Assembly: GCA_023389895.1 (NCBI GenBank)
Contig: JAEWDX010000384.1
Location: forward strand, 1-8,003
DNA length: 8,003 nucleotides
Direction of reading: 5' to 3'
Source of the DNA: Bacillota bacterium
Lineage (GTDB): Bacteria > Bacillota > Bacilli > Bacillales > Cytobacillaceae
The position numbers were made by a program, and so were the translations under genes. Below are positions 1-5,399 of this stretch, piece by piece. The notes under the pieces were generated by a model. It worked only from the letters and a program-made list of their open reading frames with translations. It searched no databases and was not told the origin of the DNA. Within the stretch, counting starts at the first letter, position 1, and each line of letters begins with the position of its first letter.

Positions 1-992
1 GGCACTACCAACTGAAAATGTCGGTAGACGTGATCGGTGACAATTCTCCCTCTTGGTGTCCGCTGCAAAAAACCGATTTGCAATAAATATGGTTCGTAAA
101 CATCTTCAATCGTATGTGCTTCTTCACCAATTGTTGCTGCTATCGTCTCAAGCCCAACTGGGCCACCACGGAATTTTTCAATAATCCCTCTTAATAATTT
201 ATGGTCAATATGATCAAGACCTAAACGATCAACTTGAAGCAGCTCTAACGCTTCCTTGGCAAGTTTCTCATCAATAGCTCCGTTCCCCTTAACTTGAGCG
301 AAATCTCTTACTCTTCTAAGGAGTCGATTTGCTATTCTCGGAGTTCCTCTTGCTCTCCTCGCAAGCTCTGAAGCGGCAAACTCTTCAATTTCTGTCTCTA
401 ATACGTCAGCAGTCCTCATCACAATATTTTGCAGGTCGGACTCATGATAGTATTCTAATCTACTAAGAACACCGAACCGATCCCTTAATGGGGCTGACAA
501 TGCACCCGCTCTTGTTGTCGCACCAACTAATGTAAAAGGTGGGAGGTCAAGGCGAACCGATCGCGCGCTTGGACCCTTTCCAATCACAATATCAAGACAG
601 AAATCTTCCATTGCTGGATAAAGCACCTCTTCAATTGTCCGCGGCAAACGGTGAATTTCATCAATAAACAATACATCACCTGGTTCTAGCGCTGTTAGAA
701 TAGCTGCTAAATCGCCAGGTCTTTCGATGGCAGGTCCTGATGTCGTGCGAATATTGACTCCCATTTCATTCGCAATAATCACTGCAAGCGTTGTTTTTCC
801 TAAACCAGGAGGACCATAAAGTAATACATGATCAAGTGTTTCCTGCCGCATTTTAGCTGCTTTAATAAAAATTTCAAGATTTTCTTTCACTTTCGTTTGT
901 CCGATATATTGCCTTAATGTTTGTGGACGCAGACTCATCTCAAAGGATAAATCTTGAATATCTGCCTCACTGCTAATAATTCGATCTTCCAT
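1..992 (-). CDS. ruvB: Holliday junction branch migration DNA helicase RuvB (3' end cut by window edge)
   Basis: RuvB is the hexameric AAA+ motor that, with RuvA, drives branch migration of Holliday junctions during recombinational repair. Reading the minus strand from ATG at 992-990 gives 330 codons before the edge. Visible motifs are Walker A GPPGLGKTT (about residues 60-68), Walker B LFIDEIH (108-114), sensor 1 GATTRAG (157-163) and the arginine-finger box PLRDRFG (168-174). The C-terminal winged-helix part ends ...RTPRGRIV...FQLVV, which is where the family (about 333 residues) normally finishes, so only a few residues and the stop lie outside. GGTGAT upstream of the ATG is the likely ribosome site. 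It follows ruvA on the same strand, the usual ruvA-ruvB order. Identification is certain; only the exact C-terminus is unseen. Confidence 0.98.
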   Translation of the reverse strand, partial: MEDRIISSEADIQDLSFEMSLRPQTLRQYIGQTKVKENLEIFIKAAKMRQETLDHVLLYGPPGLGKTTLAVIIANEMGVNIRTTSGPAIERPGDLAAILTALEPGDVLFIDEIHRLPRTIEEVLYPAMEDFCLDIVIGKGPSARSVRLDLPPFTLVGATTRAGALSAPLRDRFGVLSRLEYYHESDLQNIVMRTADVLETEIEEFAASELARRARGTPRIANRLLRRVRDFAQVKGNGAIDEKLAKEALELLQVDRLGLDHIDHKLLRGIIEKFRGGPVGLETIAATIGEEAHTIEDVYEPYLLQIGFLQRTPRGRIVTDHVYRHFQLVV

Positions 993-1050
993 TTTTCATC
1001 ACCACGCAAAATAGCGATTATTTTAAAAGCTAACTATTTTTCCGATTTAT

Positions 1051-1136
1051 ACTAAGTGCTAATAAGCATCCGCTAATCAAAAGTTCGGAAGGCATATTTG
1101 AGAAGCTATACAACTGCACTAAGTGCCAATCAGCAT
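1051..1136. repeat. Pair of imperfect 19-bp direct repeats in the ruvA-ruvB gap
   Basis: Copies actaagtgctaataagcat (1051-1069) and actaagtgccaatcagcat (1118-1136) differ at two positions and lie 67 bp apart start to start. The right copy also contains the small palindrome gcactaagtgc (1116-1126). They fall in the 159-bp gap between ruvA and ruvB, where B. subtilis-type genomes usually have tightly spaced genes. No ORF with a ribosome site is seen in the gap. Function unknown. Confidence 0.7.
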
Positions 1137-1151
1137 TCATTGATTGAAGTC

Positions 1152-1763
1152 TTACTTTAAAAGCATATGCAAAGCTTTTTTTATGTATTGATCGGTTGAA
1201 AGCTTCTCTCCTTTTAGAATTGGAGAGATCTTTTTGATTTCTTTGTCAGAATAACCTAGCGCCTTTAAAGCAAGAATAGCTTCCTCAAATTCTGGCGCAT
1301 TGTTATCTGCATCTACTTTCAATTTATCTGAAGAAAATAAATCTGGAAAATAGTCAGGAACAAAGCTTTGCAGCTTTCCTTTTAAATCGAGAATCATTTG
1401 TCTCGCTGTCTTTTTGCCAACCCCAGGAAATTTGACGAGAAAGGTCTCATCCTCATTTTCGATCGCTTGGACAACCTGTTCAGGCTCACCGAAAGCTAAA
1501 ATAGCAAGAGCACCCTTAGGTCCAATTCCTGTCACATCTAAAAGCTTGATAAATAATGTTTTCTCCTCACGAGTTTGAAATCCATATAATGCTAGAATAT
1601 CTTGGCGGACATGCATATAGGTATATACTTTCACAACTTGTCCAAACTCACTCTTAATGCTAAATGGGTTGGGCATTAAGATTTGGTAGCCAACTCCATT
1701 GTTTTCAATAACGACAAACTCCGGTCCGATATAATCAATTCGGCCATTAATAAATTCAAACAA
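1152..1763 (-). CDS. ruvA: Holliday junction branch migration protein RuvA
   Basis: RuvA binds the four-way DNA junction as a tetramer and loads and couples the RuvB motor. The 203-residue product has the family's usual length and three-part layout: an N-terminal OB-fold (about 1-63), a helix-hairpin-helix DNA-binding domain with hairpins VTGIGPKGA (78-85) and FPGVGKKTA (112-120), and a C-terminal RuvB-contacting helical domain after an acidic linker (about 157-203, with KALGYSDKEI). The start is TTG at 1763-1761; GAGGAG lies 10 nt upstream (1774-1779), and the resulting MFEF... matches the expected RuvA N-terminus. An extended -10 about 35 bp upstream could give it its own promoter. I see no Bacillus-type LexA box (CGAAC-N4-GTTCG) upstream. 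Confidence 0.98.
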   Translation of the reverse strand: MFEFINGRIDYIGPEFVVIENNGVGYQILMPNPFSIKSEFGQVVKVYTYMHVRQDILALYGFQTREEKTLFIKLLDVTGIGPKGALAILAFGEPEQVVQAIENEDETFLVKFPGVGKKTARQMILDLKGKLQSFVPDYFPDLFSSDKLKVDADNNAPEFEEAILALKALGYSDKEIKKISPILKGEKLSTDQYIKKALHMLLK

Positions 1764-1795
1764 TGCCTTTTCGCTCCTCTAATTTGCTGTACTCC

Positions 1796-1804
1796 ATTGT
1801 ATCA
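1796..1804 (-). promoter_or_regulatory. Candidate extended -10 promoter element for ruvA
   Basis: Read on the minus strand this is TGATACAAT, a TGn extension plus a 5/6 match to TATAAT. It would start a transcript near 1789, about 10 nt before the ruvA ribosome site. No good -35 hexamer is visible at 17-18 bp, which is tolerated when the TGn extension is present. Assigned by consensus only. Confidence 0.45.
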
Positions 1805-1846
1805 TATATTAAATTAGTTGCGTTATTGAAAAGCGATCTAAAGGCA

Positions 1847-1904
1847 TGTTTCAAAAGTGCTAGATGTCACAATTTTACAAATTGGAACCTAGCACTTTCA
1901 AACA
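1847..1904. other. Nested inverted repeat in the bofC-ruvA gap
   Basis: aaagtgctag (1854-1863) pairs perfectly with ctagcacttt (1889-1898). tgttt/aaaca (1847-1851 / 1900-1904) extends the stem past a small internal loop. The 25-nt loop holds a second hairpin, caattt-tac-aaattg (1870-1884). A T6 run follows on the plus strand (1910-1915), but no plus-strand gene precedes it. On the minus strand, downstream of bofC, the stem is not followed by a U-run, so it is at best a weak bofC terminator. Function uncertain. Confidence 0.6.
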
Positions 1905-1932
1905 ACTCATTTTTTGCGGATTCTGTTCAACT

Positions 1933-2475
1933 TTAATTTTTCTCCATTTTCGAATAGATCTTTAATGTATCAATTACTTCAACATATTGTTCTTTTGTTG
2001 TAATCGGAATCCCTTTTCGAAGTTCCTCCCATTTTTTACTTTCTAATCTACCTAAATCTATTTGAAAAAAAGATTGAATGATTTTTGATTGCTTTGGTCT
2101 GCCATTAAAAATCGTAAACACACCTTCAGCCGTAATCCCGAAATAACCATTTGCCTTTAATAATGGGGAAATATCATCGACCTGTCTGCGAAATACAATT
2201 CTATCCCTCTCCATCTGGATAAGCTGCCAATCATCATATTTTGCCCAAAAATTTTCTCGTGACCATATGGTTTCTACAATGGACTCCTGGCTTATTTCCC
2301 CGTCTATATACATTCTTTCTAAAATGACAGTCATTTTAATCGCGTCTGTATGCTGCTCTTTCTCTTCCATTCCTTTTGCATTGACCGGTCTACCTTCCAT
2401 ATTTAATATATAGAAGACATGAAAGAGAATTAAAATCAATATCGTCATTAATAGAGGGGCTTTACGTTTTTTCAT
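1933..2475 (-). CDS. bofC: BofC, forespore-exported inhibitor of the SpoIVB checkpoint
   Basis: In B. subtilis BofC is made in the forespore, exported to the space between the two sporulation membranes, and restrains the SpoIVB protease that signals pro-sigma-K processing. The 180-residue product (about 170 in B. subtilis) has a basic N-terminus and one hydrophobic signal/anchor segment (about 8-24). The mature part carries VILERMYIDGE (50-60) and the hallmark DDISPLLKANGYFGI (100-114), followed by QSFFQIDLGRLES (134-146). The start ATG at 2475-2473 has an excellent GAGGTGATC ribosome site 5-6 nt upstream. It sits next to ruvA, as in B. subtilis. A forespore sigma-G promoter is expected from the family, but I could not assign a convincing one in the gap to aroD. 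Confidence 0.95.
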   Translation of the reverse strand: MKKRKAPLLMTILILILFHVFYILNMEGRPVNAKGMEEKEQHTDAIKMTVILERMYIDGEISQESIVETIWSRENFWAKYDDWQLIQMERDRIVFRRQVDDISPLLKANGYFGITAEGVFTIFNGRPKQSKIIQSFFQIDLGRLESKKWEELRKGIPITTKEQYVEVIDTLKIYSKMEKN

Positions 2476-2613
2476 ATATGATCACCTCGTTAACATGCAA
2501 AATTTAAGTTTATCCGAATGCTTTTATTAGTGTGACCATTTTTTTATTGGCTTAACCAGAAGATCGCATATGCTATATTTTTAGATATTTTTCCTCATTT
2601 TAAAGAATGACGA

Positions 2614-2622
2614 TGGTAAAAT
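2614..2622 (+). promoter_or_regulatory. Candidate extended -10 promoter for aroD
   Basis: TGGTAAAAT is a TGn extension plus a 5/6 match to TATAAT. It lies 55 bp before the TTG start and would start transcription near 2629. No clear -35 is present at the usual distance. A vegetative sigma-A promoter fits a shikimate-pathway gene. Assigned by consensus only. Confidence 0.4.
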
Positions 2623-2663
2623 AGACGAGATGAATAAAGTGAACGAGGCTTGATTGAATAATT

Positions 2664-2670
2664 GGAGGAG
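2664..2670 (+). promoter_or_regulatory. Shine-Dalgarno that sets the aroD start
   Basis: GGAGGAG ends 6 nt before the TTG at 2677, ideal spacing. The same reading frame also opens at another TTG at 2662, but that codon lies before and against this ribosome site, so 2677 is the start. Confidence 0.85.
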
Positions 2671-2676
2671 AGTCAT

Positions 2677-3450
2677 TTGAAAAAAACAATTCAAATAAAA
2701 AATCTTGTCATCGGCAAAGACCAACCGAAAATCTGCGTTCCACTTGTAGGGAGAACAATCGCCGAGCTACAAGAAGAAGCAACTTACTTACAAACATTGA
2801 ATTGTGATCTTATCGAATGGCGTGTTGATTTCTTTGCAAATATTCATGAACTTGAAGCAGTAAAATCTGGCTTGAGTGAAATCCGAAAATTTCTACCCCA
2901 TCTTCCATTGATTTTTACTTTTCGCAGTAAAAACGAAGGCGGGGAAGTGGAAATTAGTGAGGAATATTATGTTGCATTGAACGAGGCAGTCATTAAATCG
3001 GGGTGTGTCGACATGATCGACATAGAATTATTTAATGATGAAAATAAGATTCGCACGCTTGTTCAAACGGCGCATGACCATTATACGGCTGTCATCATCT
3101 CAAATCATGATTTCGAAAAAACACCTTTGAAACAAGAAATCATTGCCCGCTTACGGAAGGCACAGGCCCTCGGCTGTGATCTAGCAAAAATAGCTGTGAT
3201 GCCGAAAAGCACCGCCGATGTCCTCACATTGCTTGACGCAACAGTAACGATGAATGAACAATATGCCGAGTGCCCAATCATCACAATGTCGATGGCAGAA
3301 AAAGGTATGATCAGCAGAATAGCTGGAGAGGTTTTCGGGTCAGCCATCACTTTCGCTTCTGCAAAAAAGGCATCAGCCCCAGGGCAAATGACTATTTCAG
3401 ATCTACGACAAATGATCGAGCTTTTGCATAAAAACTTATCATCATGTTAA
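2677..3450 (+). CDS. aroD: Class I 3-dehydroquinate dehydratase (shikimate pathway)
   Basis: This enzyme dehydrates 3-dehydroquinate to 3-dehydroshikimate by Schiff-base chemistry, the third step toward chorismate and aromatic amino acids. From the TTG at 2677 the protein is 257 residues, standard for the family. The active site looks intact: EWRVD (47-51), TFRS with Arg83, catalytic His144 in SNHDF, Schiff-base Lys171 in DLAKIAVMP, Arg214 in the GMISRIAGEVFGS stretch, and Gln237 in ASAPGQ. These track the known E. coli/Salmonella residues with an offset of one. It is the only plus-strand gene between bofC and the coat cluster and converges on the lipoprotein gene. B. subtilis names its equivalent aroC and keeps it at a different locus. 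No sign of decay. Confidence 0.97.
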   Translation: MKKTIQIKNLVIGKDQPKICVPLVGRTIAELQEEATYLQTLNCDLIEWRVDFFANIHELEAVKSGLSEIRKFLPHLPLIFTFRSKNEGGEVEISEEYYVALNEAVIKSGCVDMIDIELFNDENKIRTLVQTAHDHYTAVIISNHDFEKTPLKQEIIARLRKAQALGCDLAKIAVMPKSTADVLTLLDATVTMNEQYAECPIITMSMAEKGMISRIAGEVFGSAITFASAKKASAPGQMTISDLRQMIELLHKNLSSC

Positions 3451-3520
3451 AAAAACTGTGGGATATGCGTTCAAAACTGCCCTAACGTACAGAGCGTAAT
3501 TTTGCCAGCATCCCCCACAG
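3449..3520. terminator. Large hairpin between convergent aroD and the lipoprotein gene
   Basis: Outer stem ctgtggg (3456-3462) pairs with cccacag (3514-3520). After a 2x2 internal loop atgc (3465-3468) pairs with gcat (3508-3511), then caaaa/ttttg (3472-3476 / 3500-3504). Read on the minus strand the stem is followed by seven U, a proper intrinsic terminator and a backup for the lipoprotein gene. In the plus direction it is followed by AAAATTTTAATATTTT, a poorer tail, so termination of aroD here is plausible but less sure. Confidence 0.65.
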
Positions 3521-3551
3521 AAAATTTTAATATTTTAATTAAAAATCCTTC

Positions 3552-3581
3552 AAAAAAGAGGCAAAGCATAATGCCTGCCCC
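3552..3581 (-). terminator. Rho-independent terminator of the lipoprotein gene
   Basis: On the minus strand GGGGCA (3581-3576) pairs with TGCCTC (3563-3558) with one G-U pair; an inner GCA/TGC continues the stem; U6 follows at 3557-3552. It begins 16 nt after the stop codon of the lipoprotein gene. Confidence 0.8.
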
Positions 3582-3596
3582 TTCTTATAAAAGCGA

Positions 3597-4325
3597 TCAC
3601 TCATTCGAGTTGCGAAATAAATTTTCCAAATCTAAATAAGTTTGATCCTTTGGGCCCCAATCACGTAAGGTGCTATCAATATTTAGGAGGCGACTGAAGG
3701 TGCCTGGATTCGTAGAGATTTCATTTGTTTTTCCCTGTAAAAGCGGTTGAACTGTCCTTTGGATTTCTGCTTTCGTATTACTTTCATCACTTGTATTCAC
3801 AAGGTTAACAGCGATAAGCACATTATTTCCATGAACAACCGTTTGGACATCATCTACATTTTTCACTTTTGCAACCGCATGATTAATTTCTTCCACAAGC
3901 TTTCCGTCGTATGCTTTATAATAATAGTTGCTTCCCGACTTGCGAGTATTATCTCCCAAATGTCCGTGATAGTTAAAATCAGCACGGCTAAATTGAGTAT
4001 TTTTGGTATTACTTACGTTTGTAGAGGTTATATCCCTGCGAGAAGTTCGAATGGGCCGATTGCGCTGCTCATTGCGATAGTTCACCCCTTCTAGCCCAAA
4101 AGAGGAATCCATCATATCAATGAGCGGCCCATCATTATCGGCGCCATCAAGAATTCTCGCATTCCCGCCACGACTACGATCATGATTTTCGTTTGAATAA
4201 TAGCCAACTGGCTGAATGGAGTGGCGGCTACGCTCTTGATTAACAGTCTTTCCATTTGCTCCACAGCCAACTAAACCGAAGGACATTGCAACCATCATGA
4301 AAATTTTGATTCGCTTCCTATTCAA
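3597..4325 (-). CDS. coxA: YhcN/YlaJ-family sporulation lipoprotein (CoxA-like)
   Basis: Likely a lipid-anchored spore-membrane or cortex protein. From the TTG at 4325-4323 it is 242 residues: basic start MNRKRIK, hydrophobic segment, and lipobox L-V-G-C with the lipidated Cys at residue 21. A low-complexity Arg/Asn/Ser stretch follows (about 25-115). The C-terminal half (about 141-215) matches the YhcN/YlaJ pattern: LVEEINHAVAKVKNVDDV, then VVHGNNVLIAVNL. The frame is open upstream to a GTG at 4346, but the AAGGGGG ribosome site (4341-4335) sits 9 nt before the TTG, so the TTG is preferred; an ATG at 4330 is out of frame and stops after three codons. B. subtilis keeps coxA next to safA, which supports the symbol, though that protein is shorter. 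YhcN is forespore-expressed in B. subtilis. Confidence 0.85.
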   Translation of the reverse strand: MNRKRIKIFMMVAMSFGLVGCGANGKTVNQERSRHSIQPVGYYSNENHDRSRGGNARILDGADNDGPLIDMMDSSFGLEGVNYRNEQRNRPIRTSRRDITSTNVSNTKNTQFSRADFNYHGHLGDNTRKSGSNYYYKAYDGKLVEEINHAVAKVKNVDDVQTVVHGNNVLIAVNLVNTSDESNTKAEIQRTVQPLLQGKTNEISTNPGTFSRLLNIDSTLRDWGPKDQTYLDLENLFRNSNE

Positions 4326-4329
4326 ACAT

Positions 4330-4398
4330 AAAAACCCCCTTGCCACGATACAAATACGAGCAATTATTTATTTGCTCATTTATATAGTGGCAAGGAGA
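4330..4398 (-). terminator. Terminator hairpin of the safA-kinase operon that also buries the coxA ribosome site
   Basis: On the minus strand bases 4398-4387 pair with 4346-4335 in a continuous 12-bp stem (two G-U), followed by U5 (4334-4330). The 40-nt loop carries a second hairpin, gagcaa/ttgctc (4358-4363 / 4372-4377). It begins 8 nt after the kinase stop, so it is well placed to end the safA-kinase transcript. The 3' arm of the stem includes AAGGGGG, the Shine-Dalgarno of the downstream lipoprotein gene, so any read-through RNA would hide that site. Confidence 0.8.
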
Positions 4399-4412
4399 GG
4401 GCGTTTTCATAC
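4383..4412 (-). promoter_or_regulatory. Candidate sigma-G promoter for the CoxA-like gene
   Basis: On the minus strand GTATG (4412-4408), an 18-bp spacer, and CACTATA (4389-4383) resemble the sigma-G pattern GNATR-N18-CATNNTA with one clear -10 mismatch. The -35 overlaps the kinase stop codon; the -10 overlaps the base of the terminator stem. Transcription would start near 4376, inside the hairpin loop. Forespore expression is known for the YhcN family in B. subtilis. Assigned by consensus only. Confidence 0.5.
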
Positions 4413-5399
4413 AAAAATGGCTTTTTGTAAGTGCTGAAAAAAATCCTGTCTTGCTTTAAAACTAACGACTGTCAGCTCTAATAATTGCTGAATTTTTTCT
4501 TGATGTAAGTAAGTACCTTCTTTTATCGCTCGATTCCACTCTCGAAAAATATCTGTCGGGTAAGCAAGTGCGTATATAAAACCTTTTTCATGTAAAAATG
4601 GTTTTATCTTCTCATAATTTGCTAATTCCTCTAGTGACCAATTCATAAAGGGCAAAATTCGATTTGCATATTGCAGATAATCGATATGAGGAACACCAAC
4701 GCTAATTAAATCAAAGTCAATTAAATACAATTTATTATTCTTTCCTCTAAGAAAATTATGGTTGGCAACATCTCCATGTAAAATGACCTTTTCTCCACTA
4801 TTGAATAAATGGGATTCGCGCAGCATTCCCTTTAAAGACCAATCAGCCCAGCTAAGAATTTCTGTGATCATTTCCTTTTGAATAAAGGATCTAACAATCG
4901 GAAGATTATTAAAGAATATTGCTGCTCTTTCCTGCCATTTTTCAATTTGCTGAAATGCTGGGATGATACGATGAAAGCGATTAACTAGCCTTCTCGTTGA
5001 AAAATGAAAATGACTTAATAACTCAAGCCCTGCTACACGCTTTTTATGATGATCATAAGAAAATTCCTCTTTAGAAGACTCAATAAACTTTAAACAGCCA
5101 TAATACATATGCTCAAAATATAAAGGTGGTTTTTTTGTTAGTGGATAAAATGAATACGTATTTTCAAAGCCTACATTCTTTAGGGCAGAGATAAACATTT
5201 CTTGAAGTACTAATCGATGATAAGTCTCAAAGCCTTTTAAGATAAACTTACGCTTGCCTGCTTTGATTAAATATACTTGATTTTTAATTGGGGTGATTTC
5301 ATCAACTGTGATGGTGAGTTGTGTTTGTAAATAGGAGAAGAGACGATTGTTAAATAAATCGTCTCCGCTATTTTTATACGGAAAATTCACTGCTCTCAT
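4407..5399 (-). CDS. CotS/YsxE/YutH-type kinase-fold spore coat protein
   Basis: A 330-residue protein of the aminoglycoside-phosphotransferase-like fold found in Bacillus spore coats (CotS, CotI, YutH, YsxE; all about 335-357 residues). An N-lobe lysine sits in KFILKGF (Lys55), and the catalytic loop HGDVANHNFL (208-217) supplies Asp210 and Asn215. The metal-binding YLIDFD follows (Asp228). All key residues are present, so catalysis is possible; the substrate is unknown. I chose ATG 5399-5397, which overlaps the end of safA by 26 bp. The frame runs upstream to an ATG at 5450, but that adds 17 residues read from inside safA, and neither start has a good ribosome site. Translation is probably coupled to safA. 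Which of CotS, YsxE or YutH it is orthologous to cannot be settled by eye. Confidence 0.88.
   Translation of the reverse strand: MRAVNFPYKNSGDDLFNNRLFSYLQTQLTITVDEITPIKNQVYLIKAGKRKFILKGFETYHRLVLQEMFISALKNVGFENTYSFYPLTKKPPLYFEHMYYGCLKFIESSKEEFSYDHHKKRVAGLELLSHFHFSTRRLVNRFHRIIPAFQQIEKWQERAAIFFNNLPIVRSFIQKEMITEILSWADWSLKGMLRESHLFNSGEKVILHGDVANHNFLRGKNNKLYLIDFDLISVGVPHIDYLQYANRILPFMNWSLEELANYEKIKPFLHEKGFIYALAYPTDIFREWNRAIKEGTYLHQEKIQQLLELTVVSFKARQDFFQHLQKAIFV
5340..5365 (-). other. 8-bp hairpin just after the safA stop, inside the kinase start region
   Basis: GAGACGAT and ATCGTCTC form a perfect 8-bp stem with a 10-nt loop. It begins 8 nt after the safA stop codon and about 34 nt into the kinase gene. 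No U-run follows, so it is not an intrinsic terminator. It could affect ribosome passage or RNA stability at the safA-kinase junction; function not shown. Confidence 0.5.

Noticed and set aside
1764..1932. Search for a LexA (DinR) box upstream of ruvA
   Set aside because: No CGAAC-N4-GTTCG-like sequence was seen, so SOS control is not claimed.
2491..2497. CATGTTA as a sigma-G -10 for bofC
   Set aside because: Transcription would then start at or inside the bofC ribosome site, leaving no usable leader; the -35 and spacing are also off.
3105..3350. 81-codon frame antisense to aroD
   Set aside because: Entirely inside a clearly real aroD gene; no ribosome site or family features.
4326..4346. 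GTG at 4346 as start of the lipoprotein
   Set aside because: It lies at the ribosome site itself and lengthens the signal peptide with MARGFLC; TTG 4325 has AAGGGGG at 9 nt and gives a standard lipoprotein leader.
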